Assembly: GCA_002363385.1 (NCBI GenBank)
Contig: DEVL01000005.1
Span: forward strand, 212,453-276,452
Origin: Stenotrophomonas maltophilia
GTDB lineage: Bacteria > Pseudomonadota > Gammaproteobacteria > Xanthomonadales > Xanthomonadaceae
Direction of reading: 5' to 3'
Length of the DNA: 64,000 nt
Below are positions 17,476-26,030 of the stretch, piece by piece. A program made the translations under genes and the position numbers. The notes under the pieces were generated by a model that searched no databases, had not been told where the DNA came from, and saw only the letters and a list, made by a program, of their open reading frames with translations. Position 1 is the stretch's first letter, and the number at the start of each line of letters is the position of its first letter.

Positions 17476-18131
17476 GCCGCCCGACCTTCTTCCGGCCCCT
17501 ACTGCCGATCGCCCTGATCGCCGCGCTTGGCGGCTGCTCGCTGCTGGGCAGCAACGAACGCAGTGCGGTGACCATCTATTCGCCCGTGGTCCGCATCCAG
17601 GCTGACCCGAGCTGGCCGACCGTCGACTGGCAGCTGGTACTGGTCAAGCCCAGCGCCGCGCGCGTGGTCGACAGCCCGCGCATCAACGTGCGCCCGACCC
17701 CCTCCGAGCTGGAGGTCTACAAGGGCGTGAGCTGGGCCCAGCCAGCCACCGACATGCTCGATGACGCGCTGGTGCGCGGCTTCGAGGACTCGCGCCGCAT
17801 CAACGGGGTGGCCCGCGTCACTACCGGCATCCGCGCCGACTACAAACTGGCGATGGACGTGCGTCGCTTCGAAGCCGATTACCGTGGCCAGGCCACGCCG
17901 ACCGCGCTGATCGAGGTCAACGCCAAGCTGATTCACGTGATCGACCAGCGCGTGGTTGCCGATCGCACCTTCCGCCAGGAAAACCCGGTGGGCAGCACCG
18001 ACGTCGCGCAGGTCACCGCCGCGCTGGAACAGGGGCTGCAGACGCTGACCACGAACGTGGTGGGCTGGACGCTGGTCACCGGCGAGCAGGACCACGCCCG
18101 CAGCGCGGTCACCCCTGCCCGGGTGCGTTGA
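17472..18131 (+). CDS. ABC-type transport auxiliary lipoprotein (PqiC-like)
   Basis: A 219-residue lipoprotein: signal peptide MSRPTFFRPLLPIALIAAL with lipobox LGGC at about residues 19-22. The mature part has the PqiC/YmbA-type features IYSPVVRIQADPSWPTVDWQLVLVKPSAARVVDSPRI and a repeated beta pattern ending in WTLVTGEQ. It takes the place that MlaC occupies in E. coli, so this operon resembles a Pqi/Mla hybrid; the protein probably sits in the outer membrane and docks the MCE tube. Its ATG overlaps the mlaD stop by 4 bases. Its 3' end overlaps the convergent alkB by 23 bases. Confidence 0.85.
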   Translation: MSRPTFFRPLLPIALIAALGGCSLLGSNERSAVTIYSPVVRIQADPSWPTVDWQLVLVKPSAARVVDSPRINVRPTPSELEVYKGVSWAQPATDMLDDALVRGFEDSRRINGVARVTTGIRADYKLAMDVRRFEADYRGQATPTALIEVNAKLIHVIDQRVVADRTFRQENPVGSTDVAQVTAALEQGLQTLTTNVVGWTLVTGEQDHARSAVTPARVR

Positions 18132-18699
18132 TCCAGCGGAAGGTCAGATTGAGGCGCTCGGCCAGCGGCCGGGCGCTCTTCGGCAGGGAATGCTGGTAAA
18201 GGCGCTGGGTCTGCCCGCCCATCACCAGCAGATCGCCATGGTCCAGCAGCACCTCGGCCTTCTTCGCATGGTCGTCCCGACGCCTTAGCAGGAACCGCCG
18301 CGGCGCGCCCAGACTCACTGACGCGATCACCGGGGCCGGCCCCAGTTCGGGCTCGTTGTCGCTGTGCCAGCCCATCCCGTCATCGCCATCGCGGTAGCGA
18401 TTGAGCAGCACACTGTTGAACGCGTGGCCGCAGAAGGCCGCCAGCTGATCGCGCAGCGGCAGCAACGCCGGATGCCAGGGCTGCGGCACGAACTCAGTGC
18501 CGGAGTAGCGATAGCGCGCGGCCGGGTCGCCCATCCAGCAGCTCAGGCGCGGGGAATCGACCTGGCGGCCGAACATGCGGATCTTGTGCACCTCCCATGG
18601 GACGTCGTCGCGGAGCGTGCGCTGGAGGGTGTCGGCGGCGGCGTGGGGCAGCCAGTGGCGGTGCCAGTGCACCTGGGCGTCAGGGAGGTGGAGATCCAT
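18109..18699 (-). CDS. AlkB-type 2-oxoglutarate/Fe(II) DNA dealkylase
   Basis: Repair dioxygenase of 196 residues expected to remove methyl groups from 1-methyladenine and 3-methylcytosine. The iron ligands are visible as HSD in GMGWHSDNEPELG (about residue 115) with a distal His in LYQHSLPK, and the 2-oxoglutarate arginine in RLNLTFRWI. The motif NRYRDGDDGMGWHSDNE is closer to the eukaryotic ALKBH2/3 type than to E. coli AlkB. No LexA or Ada box was recognised upstream. Overlaps the lipoprotein gene tail to tail. Confidence 0.9.
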   Translation of the reverse strand: MDLHLPDAQVHWHRHWLPHAAADTLQRTLRDDVPWEVHKIRMFGRQVDSPRLSCWMGDPAARYRYSGTEFVPQPWHPALLPLRDQLAAFCGHAFNSVLLNRYRDGDDGMGWHSDNEPELGPAPVIASVSLGAPRRFLLRRRDDHAKKAEVLLDHGDLLVMGGQTQRLYQHSLPKSARPLAERLNLTFRWINAPGQG

Positions 18700-18923
18700 G
18701 GGGTGACGCTAGCACTCCTTCGCCGGTCTGCGCACACGATCCACCGCGGGAACGGCGGTGATTTGCCCCCTGCGCGCCAAAGATCGAAAATGGACGGCAG
18801 CCAACCGGCGTCTTGGAATCAGCATCACATGGCCATCGTTTGTCTCGGCGCTCCAGTGTCTAAGCCGACTAGTCCAAAAATGACCATGCGAGTTGCCTCT
18901 GTCTTGAACAGGGTGACGCCACG

Positions 18924-21749
18924 ATGATGCCCCGACTTTCACGCTACGTCCTGGCGGCCAAGCAAGCTGTTTCGCGCCACGGTGGTGGAATGCTGGGGCT
19001 GTGGTCTGTGGCGCGCCGGTCGGTCAAGGTGCTTGGCGCGATGGGTTTAAAGGGATTTTTATCTCGCCTGCGGCAAGCAAGTGCTTCTCGCAGTCGCGTT
19101 GCTCAACCGGTGTCACATGCGTTCCCTGAGCCCGTCCCATTGGCACAGCTTCAGCAGCGTGTCGGGATCATGGCGCACGTCTTCTACCCGGATCTCATCG
19201 AGGAGTTCGCCACGTTGCTTGGCAATGTGCCCGTACCATTCGAGTTGCTGATCTCGGTGATGGATGAAGACGCAAAAGCGCAAGCGGAGCTACGTTTCGC
19301 CTCGCTTCCGCGGGTGACTACTCTGGAAGTTCGAATCGTGCCGAACCGCGGTCGAGATATCGCGCCAATGCTCGTGACGTTCAGGGAAGAGATTCTGCGG
19401 TTGGATGTCATTGGCCACATCCATACCAAGAAGTCGCTGTACACAGGTAGTGAACAAGGAGATTGGCGCCGCTACCTTTTGACATCATTGCTCGGCAGCC
19501 AGCAACGCGTCGCTTGGATTCTCGGCATGTTCCAAGCGGAGCCACGCGTCGGGTTGATATATCCTGAAAGCTACCGAAGCGTTCCGCTGTGGGCCCACAC
19601 GTGGCTGAGTAATGCGGACGTTGGCGAAGCACTGGCTGCCCGCCTAGGCATCATCGTCGATAGAAATGCTTACATCGACTTCCCAGCCGGCTCGATGTTC
19701 TGGGCTCGGGTTGATGCCCTACGTCCGCTGTTCGAGCTCAATCTGGACATCACCGAATTCCCCGTGGAAACAGGCCAGATCGATGGAACCCTTCAGCATG
19801 CTGTGGAGCGAATCTTTGCAACGCTTATACGGCACGAAGGGTACCTGCTTGGCGTCTTGGCTCCTCAGGACGCGCCGATGCTCTACACCGAGGGAGAGCG
19901 GAACTGGCTTGATGCTCTCTCAATGCCAGTAGCAGACCGTCTCGCGCTGTCTGCCCTCGACACTGACCTGATCACAATCGATGTTTTTGATACGTTGGTG
20001 ACTCGCCCGTTTCTTACGCCGCAGGGTGCGCGCCTCTATCTATCCTTTCACTTGGAAAAGAGATTCGGCGTCCCCGATTTCTACCATCTTCGTGAACAGG
20101 CTGAAGGGCGCGCGCGGGCGATACTGGCTCGTGATCCAACAATTGAAGAGATTTACGCGAATTTTCCGGCATCCTGTCCAGTCGCGCCCTTACGCCTATT
20201 GGAGCTGGAGCTCGCGATGGAACGGCAGCTGCTGAGTCCGCGCGAATCTGTTGTAGGCGCAGCACGATCGCTGAAGGCCAAACGTTTGGTGGCGTTGTCA
20301 GATATGTATCTACCGACGTCGCAGCTGCTAAGCGTGCTGCCAGTCTCGGTGAAGAGCCTGACACGAGAGTGGTGGATATCCTGCCAGACCGGCAAGCGCA
20401 AGGATGAGCTCACGACGTGGGCAGATATTGCAGCGCGCGAATCGGTCGCGCCGGGCAGATGGCTGCATATTGGCGACAACGAACACGCTGATGTGCAGAT
20501 GCCGCAACTCGGTGGATTGTTGACACCCGTGCACGTGCTGCGAGGTTCTGCGTTGCTTGACGTCGTACCCGGGCTTCGGCCGCTTCGACATCGCGAAGGC
20601 AGTCAGGCCCCTTGGTCAGAGCAGCTATGGCGCGGTCTTGTCGCAAACCGATTCCAAGCAATGGGAGACCAGCACCCTTCCAACGTCGCACCTGTTCCAA
20701 CCTTGGATGCCTTTACAACGGGGTACGCCGTGCTCGGCCCACTTGTGTTGGACTACTTGATTTGGGTGTCCCGCATCGCCACCGAGAGAGGCGTCGGAAG
20801 TATTCTCTTTCTCAGTCGGGAAGGCTTCCTGTTGAAGCAGGCATGGGATTTGCTTTGCAGCAGAGTGCCTTCTTTCAATGAGTTCAGCTCGCATTACCTC
20901 CTTGTCTCACGACGAGCTGCCGGCATGGCCAGTCTCCGGCATGCAGGTGATTTGCCACGCCTATTCCATGGAACTTACTCCGGACCGCTAATAGCAATGG
21001 TGTCCTCGCGACTAGGCGCCGACGCCGCTGCCGCGATACGAGAGTTGGTGCCTTCGCAGGCTGAGAAAGACATTTATCTGCCGGAGATGCTCGATGAAGT
21101 AGTCGCACTTGTTGCGCCTGCGTTGCCTGCGCTGCTGGGAATAGCAGCACGGGAACGAGATTCCTATATCAGCTACTGGCAGGAGACCGTCGGTGATCAA
21201 GACGCCCTGATCTCAGACCTCGGCTATGCAGGGACCATCCAGTCCTACTTGTCCATGACGGTCGACCGTAATTTGGACGGTGCTTATTTCGCGCTGCGCG
21301 CGAGTGCGAAAAAGCTGGAAGGACGTGGGTGGGCCAGCGGACGCTATCACGACGGCCGCGCAGCACCTGACGGCGCTTCGACAATTCTGCAGCATGACTT
21401 GCTTCTGGAGGCACTTCTTGCCGCTCCTACGGGGCAGTTCTGCGGCTTCAAGAGTACTCAAAACGGGCGTGAGGCTCAGTTCTCCCCACGGGAGCTGTCC
21501 GATGCCGGAACAGCATCACTGGCTGAGGTCCACAACGGCGCCTTGACCTTCCTGGGTGATACCTGCGATTCCATTGGCGAAGATGTGCAGCATCTACAAC
21601 TGGAAGCCGCGGGTGTACTGGTGCCTCTTCAGTGCTTGGCTAATGGACGCTGGTCAGCGGGGGCTTGGCTGGAAACGCTCGCAACTGACGACAGCTTCAC
21701 CGGCCGCGGCAGAGTCGCGGCCGGTGTCGCCGGACCGGTCAGTCGCTGA
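18924..21749 (+). CDS. Large polysaccharide-associated protein: RgpF-like plus HAD-like domains
   Basis: A 941-residue protein of at least three parts. Residues about 70-330 resemble rhamnan synthesis protein F (VGIMAHVFYPDLIEEF, RGRDIAPML, HTKKS, and AGSMFWAR). Residues about 345-540 are HAD-like (TIDVFDTLVTRPF, VALSDMYLP, LHIGDNEHADV). Residues about 590-810 are an unassigned region seen in similar proteins (ILFLSREGFLLKQAW, ISDLGYAGTIQSY). RgpF-type domains occur in cell-surface glycan clusters, so a role in surface polysaccharide assembly is likely but unproven. The gene stands alone between divergent alkB and convergent scoB, with lower GC than its neighbours; the last 20 residues are GC-rich and overlap the scoB end. 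Starts at one of two adjacent ATGs. Confidence 0.75.
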   Translation: MMPRLSRYVLAAKQAVSRHGGGMLGLWSVARRSVKVLGAMGLKGFLSRLRQASASRSRVAQPVSHAFPEPVPLAQLQQRVGIMAHVFYPDLIEEFATLLGNVPVPFELLISVMDEDAKAQAELRFASLPRVTTLEVRIVPNRGRDIAPMLVTFREEILRLDVIGHIHTKKSLYTGSEQGDWRRYLLTSLLGSQQRVAWILGMFQAEPRVGLIYPESYRSVPLWAHTWLSNADVGEALAARLGIIVDRNAYIDFPAGSMFWARVDALRPLFELNLDITEFPVETGQIDGTLQHAVERIFATLIRHEGYLLGVLAPQDAPMLYTEGERNWLDALSMPVADRLALSALDTDLITIDVFDTLVTRPFLTPQGARLYLSFHLEKRFGVPDFYHLREQAEGRARAILARDPTIEEIYANFPASCPVAPLRLLELELAMERQLLSPRESVVGAARSLKAKRLVALSDMYLPTSQLLSVLPVSVKSLTREWWISCQTGKRKDELTTWADIAARESVAPGRWLHIGDNEHADVQMPQLGGLLTPVHVLRGSALLDVVPGLRPLRHREGSQAPWSEQLWRGLVANRFQAMGDQHPSNVAPVPTLDAFTTGYAVLGPLVLDYLIWVSRIATERGVGSILFLSREGFLLKQAWDLLCSRVPSFNEFSSHYLLVSRRAAGMASLRHAGDLPRLFHGTYSGPLIAMVSSRLGADAAAAIRELVPSQAEKDIYLPEMLDEVVALVAPALPALLGIAARERDSYISYWQETVGDQDALISDLGYAGTIQSYLSMTVDRNLDGAYFALRASAKKLEGRGWASGRYHDGRAAPDGASTILQHDLLLEALLAAPTGQFCGFKSTQNGREAQFSPRELSDAGTASLAEVHNGALTFLGDTCDSIGEDVQHLQLEAAGVLVPLQCLANGRWSAGAWLETLATDDSFTGRGRVAAGVAGPVSR
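21698..21726. other. Strong 11-bp hairpin inside the gene 3' end
   Basis: CACCGGCCGCG (21698-21708) pairs perfectly with CGCGGCCGGTG (21716-21726) around a 7-base loop. It lies 13 bases past the scoB stop in the scoB direction and would suit a 3'-end structure for scoAB, yet it is inside the coding frame of the 941-codon gene. No T-run follows on either strand. Confidence 0.6.
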
Positions 21750-22368
21750 ACGCCACGCCGGTCTTTGCCTTCAGCTCATCGATACCCACACCCGGGGCAG
21801 ACTCGACCAGGACCAAACCCTTGTCAGTGACATCGAACACGGCCAGCTCGGTGATGATGCGATCGACCACGCCCACACCGGTCAGCGGCAGCGTGCAATC
21901 GGGCAGAATCTTGTGCTCGCCGCTCTTTGCGGTGTGCTCCATCAGCACCACCACGCGCTGCACGCCGGCAACCAGATCCATCGCCCCGCCCATGCCCTTG
22001 ACCATCTTGCCAGGCACCATCCAGTTGGCCAGGTCGCCCTTGTCGGTCACCTGCATCGCGCCGAGGATGGCCAGGTTGATGTGGCCGCCGCGGATCATCG
22101 CGAAGCTGTCGTGGCTCCCGAAGTAGCTGGCACCCGCACGCGCGGTCACCGTCTGCTTGCCGGCATTGATCAGGTCTGCATCCACCTCGACCTCGGTCGG
22201 GAACGGGCCGATGCCCAGCAGGCCATTCTCGGACTGCAGCCACACATCCACGCCGTCGGGAATGTGGTTGGCGACCAAGGTCGGCAGGCCGATGCCCAGG
22301 TTCACGTAGGCGCCGTCGGTCAGTTCTCGCGCAGCGCGCTGTGCCATTTCATCGCGGGTCCAGGCCAT
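21739..22368 (-). CDS. 3-oxoacid CoA-transferase subunit B
   Basis: Beta subunit, 209 residues, of a succinyl-CoA:3-ketoacid (acetoacetate) CoA-transferase. The catalytic glutamate lies in the family motif SENGLLGIGP (about residue 47). Further conserved stretches are GAYVNLGIGLPTLVANHIP at the start and GGAMDLVAGVQRVVVLMEHT. Together with subunit A it would activate acetoacetate for entry into central metabolism. Its ATG follows the subunit A stop by one base, so the two are translated together and produced in equal amounts. Confidence 0.93.
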   Translation of the reverse strand: MAWTRDEMAQRAARELTDGAYVNLGIGLPTLVANHIPDGVDVWLQSENGLLGIGPFPTEVEVDADLINAGKQTVTARAGASYFGSHDSFAMIRGGHINLAILGAMQVTDKGDLANWMVPGKMVKGMGGAMDLVAGVQRVVVLMEHTAKSGEHKILPDCTLPLTGVGVVDRIITELAVFDVTDKGLVLVESAPGVGIDELKAKTGVAFSD

Positions 22369-22369
22369 C

Positions 22370-23101
22370 TCAGTTCGCCTCCTGGCGCACGGTTCGCTGT
22401 TCGATACGCTTCTCAGGATGCGGGTTGTGCACGATGCGGTGCACGTAGATGCCCGGCAGGTGCACCTGGTCCGGATCGATGCTACCTACCGGCACCACCT
22501 CCTCCACTTCCACGATGCACAGCTTGCCGGCCATCGCACAGGCCGGGTTGAAGTTGCGCGCGGTCTTGCGGAACACCAGGTTGCCGGCCTCGTCGGCCTT
22601 CCAGGCCTTGACCAGTGCGATGTCCGCGCGCAGCGCGGTCTCCATCACATAGTGCTTGCCGTCGAACTCGCGGGTCTCCTTGCCCTCGGCCACCACCGTG
22701 CCGTAGCCGGTGGCGGTGAAGAAGGCCGGGATGCCGGCGCCGCCGGCACGCAGCCGTTCGGCCAGGGTGCCCTGCGGGTTGAACTCCAGCTCCAGCTCAC
22801 CGGCCAGGTACTGGCGTTCGAATTCCTTGTTCTCCCCCACATAGGACGAGATCATTTTCCGGATCTGGCGGGTGGTCAGCAGCTGGCCGAGGCCAAAGCC
22901 GTCCACGCCCGCATTGTTGGAGATCACGGTCAGATCCTTGGCACCGGTATCGCGCAGCGCGGCGATCAGTGCCTCGGGGATACCGCACAGGCCGAACCCG
23001 CCGACCGCCAGGGTCTGACCATCGGCGACAGCGCCCTGCAGCGCCTCGGCCGCACTGGCGTATTGCTTTCCGCGCCGCTTGGCGGCACTGGTGTTTTCCA
23101 T
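22370..23101 (-). CDS. 3-oxoacid CoA-transferase subunit A
   Basis: Alpha subunit, 243 residues, of the same CoA-transferase. Characteristic segments are VGGFGLCGIPEALIAAL (CoA-binding Gly-rich motif), TVISNNAGVDGFGLGQLL and ELEFNPQGTLAERLRAGGAGIPAFFT-type residues. Start MENTSAAKRRGKQY at 23101 was chosen over a long upstream extension with no family resemblance. The gene diverges from the HAD-UbiA fusion gene with a 177-base shared upstream region. Pairs with the tyrosine-degradation genes at 62-63.6 kb only in the sense that acetoacetate is their end product; they are not linked. Confidence 0.93.
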   Translation of the reverse strand: MENTSAAKRRGKQYASAAEALQGAVADGQTLAVGGFGLCGIPEALIAALRDTGAKDLTVISNNAGVDGFGLGQLLTTRQIRKMISSYVGENKEFERQYLAGELELEFNPQGTLAERLRAGGAGIPAFFTATGYGTVVAEGKETREFDGKHYVMETALRADIALVKAWKADEAGNLVFRKTARNFNPACAMAGKLCIVEVEEVVPVGSIDPDQVHLPGIYVHRIVHNPHPEKRIEQRTVRQEAN

Positions 23102-23278
23102 GGTTGCGCCCTGCTGGTGAACAAACGCCCATTCTACCGGGAGGTCTGGCGTTGGCTCGGCTGCACCGCAGCAAAGCACCCCGCCGACAGAGCATGGGGC
23201 ACCTTCGCCAGCACCGCACGCGGCTCGGCTTGGCGGGGCAGCTACAATTCCCCCCATGCACGTTCTCCTGCCCTGCTC

Positions 23279-24721
23279 ATGTCCCTGATGCCTTCCTCCC
23301 CCGCTGCCGACGCACCGGACCTCGCGCTGTGCGTGGATCTGGACGGTACGCTGCTGGACTCGGACATCCTGTATGAGTCACTGCTGGCCCTGCTGGCGCG
23401 GCAGCCGCTGTACCTGTTCCTGCTGCCGTTCTGGCTGATGCAGGGCAAGGCCGTCCTGAAGCGTCAGATCGCCGCACGGGTCACCCTGCCGCCGGAACAT
23501 CTGCCCTACAACCCGCGAGTGCTGGAACTGCTGCGCAACACGACGCAGCGACCGCGGGTGCTGTGCACGGCCTCCGATGCCCTGCTTGTCGCGCCCATCG
23601 CCGCACACCTGGGCCTGTTCGATCGCGTCATGGCCAGCGATGGCGAGCACAATCTTTCCGGGACGCGGAAGGCGAAGGCGCTGGTCGACGCATTCGGCGA
23701 ACGCGGCTTCGATTACGTCGGGAACGGCAAGGTCGACCTGGCGGTGTGGCGGTGGGCCGCCGGTGCCTGGGTCGTCAACAATGACGACCGTTTGGCCCGC
23801 GCTGCTGCGGAGCACACCCGTGTACACGCGCATTGGCCCGCCCCGCCGCGTGCAGCTGCCTGGGTCAAGGCGCTGCGTCTGCACCAGTGGCTCAAGAACC
23901 TGCTGGTGTTCGTTCCGCTGCTGACCGCGCACCGCTTCCTGGAGCCGCAGGCGGTAGTGCAAGCCCTGCTGGCATTCGTGGCGTTCAGTCTGTGCGCCTC
24001 CGGCGTGTACGTACTCAACGACCTGCTCGACCTGGGCGCGGACCGGGAGCACCAGCGCAAGCGAAGGCGCCCCTTTGCAGCCGGCCGCCTGCCACTGCTG
24101 CATGGGCTGCTGGTTGCGCCGCTGCTGACCGCGGCCGGGTTGCTGGTGGCGCTGGCCTGCAGCCCGGCCTTCGCCGCGGTGCTGCTGATCTACTACGTGG
24201 CCACCCTGGCGTACTCGCTGCGCCTCAAGCGCGTCGTCATGCTTGATGTCGTGCTGCTCGCCGGCCTGTATACGGTGCGGATCATCGGTGGCACGATCGC
24301 CATTGATGCCGAGCTGTCGTTCTGGCTGCTGGCCTTCAGCATGTTCATTTTCCTCTCGCTGGCGCTGCTCAAGCGCTACACCGAGCTTCACACGATGCTG
24401 GCGCGCGGCAAGACTACGGCAAGCGGGCGTGGCTACGCGGTAGATGACCTGCCCTTGCTGCAATCGCTCGGGGCCGCCGCGGGTTACATCGCGGTTATGG
24501 TGATGGCGCTCTACATCAACAGCCCCGACAGCATCGAGCTGTACCGCAATCCCAAACTGCTGTGGTTCATCTGCCCGGTACTGCTGTATTGGGTCAGCCG
24601 GGCCTGGGTAATCGCGCATCGCGGCGACATGCACGACGATCCCATCGTGTTCGCAGCCACCGACCGCCCCAGCCAAGCGGTCGCCCTGCTGTGCGCGCTG
24701 TTCGCACTGGTGGCGATCTGA
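23279..24721 (+). CDS. HAD phosphatase-UbiA prenyltransferase fusion (DPPR synthase-like)
   Basis: A 480-residue, two-domain protein. Residues 1-185 are a HAD phosphatase with the nucleophile motif CVDLDGTLLDSD (Asp20, Asp22). Residues 195-480 are a UbiA-family membrane transferase with LHQWLKNLLVF, the first Asp-rich motif NDLLDLGADREH (Asn247, Asp248, Asp251, Asp255) and a second in YSLRLKRVVMLDVVLLAG. The UbiA half resembles Rv3806c, which joins phosphoribosyl pyrophosphate to decaprenyl phosphate; the HAD half could then remove the 5-phosphate. DprE1- and DprE2-like genes follow directly, supporting this role. The stop overlaps the next ATG by one base (TGATG). Confidence 0.85.
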   Translation: MSLMPSSPAADAPDLALCVDLDGTLLDSDILYESLLALLARQPLYLFLLPFWLMQGKAVLKRQIAARVTLPPEHLPYNPRVLELLRNTTQRPRVLCTASDALLVAPIAAHLGLFDRVMASDGEHNLSGTRKAKALVDAFGERGFDYVGNGKVDLAVWRWAAGAWVVNNDDRLARAAAEHTRVHAHWPAPPRAAAWVKALRLHQWLKNLLVFVPLLTAHRFLEPQAVVQALLAFVAFSLCASGVYVLNDLLDLGADREHQRKRRRPFAAGRLPLLHGLLVAPLLTAAGLLVALACSPAFAAVLLIYYVATLAYSLRLKRVVMLDVVLLAGLYTVRIIGGTIAIDAELSFWLLAFSMFIFLSLALLKRYTELHTMLARGKTTASGRGYAVDDLPLLQSLGAAAGYIAVMVMALYINSPDSIELYRNPKLLWFICPVLLYWVSRAWVIAHRGDMHDDPIVFAATDRPSQAVALLCALFALVAI

Positions 24722-26028
24722 TGCGCGACGACGGCGATTCCTGGGGGCGCTACCCACGCGCCGAGCACACCCGTGTCTCGCTGCATGATCGGCTGCATGC
24801 ATTGCCGGAAATCGCCGGCAGCGCGCTGCCCTATGGCAACGGCCGCAGCTACGGCGACAGCTGCCAGAATCCGGGCGGCATGCTGCTGCGCACGCGCGCG
24901 CTAGACCGCTTCATCGCGTTCGATCCGATCTCCGGCCGTCTCCAATGCGAAGCCGGTGCCACGCTTGAGGACATCATCTCGCTGGTGCTGCCACAGGGGT
25001 GGTTCCTGCCGGTGACGCCAGGCACGTCACAGGTCACGGTCGGTGGTGCGATCGCCAATGATGTGCACGGCAAGAATCATCACCGCTGCGGGAACTTCGG
25101 CCATCACGTGGTCGCTTTCGAGCTGCTGCGCAGCGACGGCAGTCGCCGGGTGTGCCGTGCCGACGACGACGCCGAGGGCTGGTTCGCGGCGACCGTAGGG
25201 GGGCTGGGCCTGACCGGGCTGGTGATCTGGGCCGAACTGCAGCTGCGCCGCGTGCCGGGCACCAGCCTGGAGGTGGAGAACATCCGTTTCGGGTCACTGT
25301 CCGAGTTCTTCTCGCTGTCCCAGGCGTCGGCGCTTACCCACGAGTACACGGTGGCGTGGATCGACTGCCTGGCACGCGGCCGCAGCCTGGGACGCGGCCA
25401 TTTCACCCGCGCCGACCATGCAGCGCAACGCGCGGATGAGCGACCCGCAGCGCCGCGCCGTCGCCTGACGATACCCATGACGCCGCCGATCTCCCTGGTC
25501 AACCGGCTCACCCTGCGTCCATTCAATGCCTTGTACTACTGGCGCCAGCCGGCCCGGCGCAAGCGCTCGGTAGCGCACCTGCTGCCGTTCTTCCATCCGT
25601 TGGACAGCATCGGCCATTGGAACCGCATGTACGGTCCGGCGGGTTTCCTGCAGTATCAGTGTGTGCTGCCGCCGGACACCGCGGCTGATGGGGTGGCGGC
25701 GCTGTTGCAGGATATCGCCCGCAGCGGCCAAGGCTCGTTCCTGGCCGTGCTCAAACAGTTCGGCGACACGCCATCGCGCGGCATGCTGTCCTTCCCGCGT
25801 CCGGGCACCACCTTGGCCCTCGACTTCCCCAACGATGGTCCGGCGGTGTTCCAGCTGCTGGACCGCCTGGACCGGATCGTCGATGCCGCCGGCGGCGCCC
25901 TGTATCCCGCCAAGGATGCCCGCATGTCGGCCCGTGCTTTCCAGCACGCCTATCCGCACTGGCAGGCATTTTCGGGTTTCATCGATCCGCGTTTTTCATC
26001 CGGCTTCTGGCGCCGGGTCACGGAGTAA
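24721..26028 (+). CDS. DprE1-like FAD-dependent polyprenyl-phosphoribose oxidase
   Basis: A 435-residue flavoprotein of the vanillyl-alcohol-oxidase fold. FAD-binding features are LPYGNGRSYGDSC (residues 37-48) and VGGAIANDVHGKNHHRCGNFGHHV (about 107-130); the HGKNHH segment with its His is shared with mycobacterial DprE1. The C-terminal substrate part has GFLQYQ, LSFPRPG, LDFP and YPAKDARM; the Lys of AKD matches the catalytic Lys418 of the mycobacterial enzyme. In that family it oxidises the 2-hydroxyl of polyprenyl-phospho-ribose. Where M. tuberculosis has the benzothiazinone-reactive Cys387 (ICVDFP) this protein has Ala (LALDFP); the comparison is from memory of the mycobacterial sequence. 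Confidence 0.85.
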   Translation: MRDDGDSWGRYPRAEHTRVSLHDRLHALPEIAGSALPYGNGRSYGDSCQNPGGMLLRTRALDRFIAFDPISGRLQCEAGATLEDIISLVLPQGWFLPVTPGTSQVTVGGAIANDVHGKNHHRCGNFGHHVVAFELLRSDGSRRVCRADDDAEGWFAATVGGLGLTGLVIWAELQLRRVPGTSLEVENIRFGSLSEFFSLSQASALTHEYTVAWIDCLARGRSLGRGHFTRADHAAQRADERPAAPRRRLTIPMTPPISLVNRLTLRPFNALYYWRQPARRKRSVAHLLPFFHPLDSIGHWNRMYGPAGFLQYQCVLPPDTAADGVAALLQDIARSGQGSFLAVLKQFGDTPSRGMLSFPRPGTTLALDFPNDGPAVFQLLDRLDRIVDAAGGALYPAKDARMSARAFQHAYPHWQAFSGFIDPRFSSGFWRRVTE

Positions 26029-26030
26029 GC

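Noticed and set aside
22418..23278. N-terminal extension of the HAD-UbiA frame by 287 codons
   Set aside because: The frame is open upstream, but it lies antisense to scoA and the translated extension resembles no protein; the HAD motif needs only the start at 23279.
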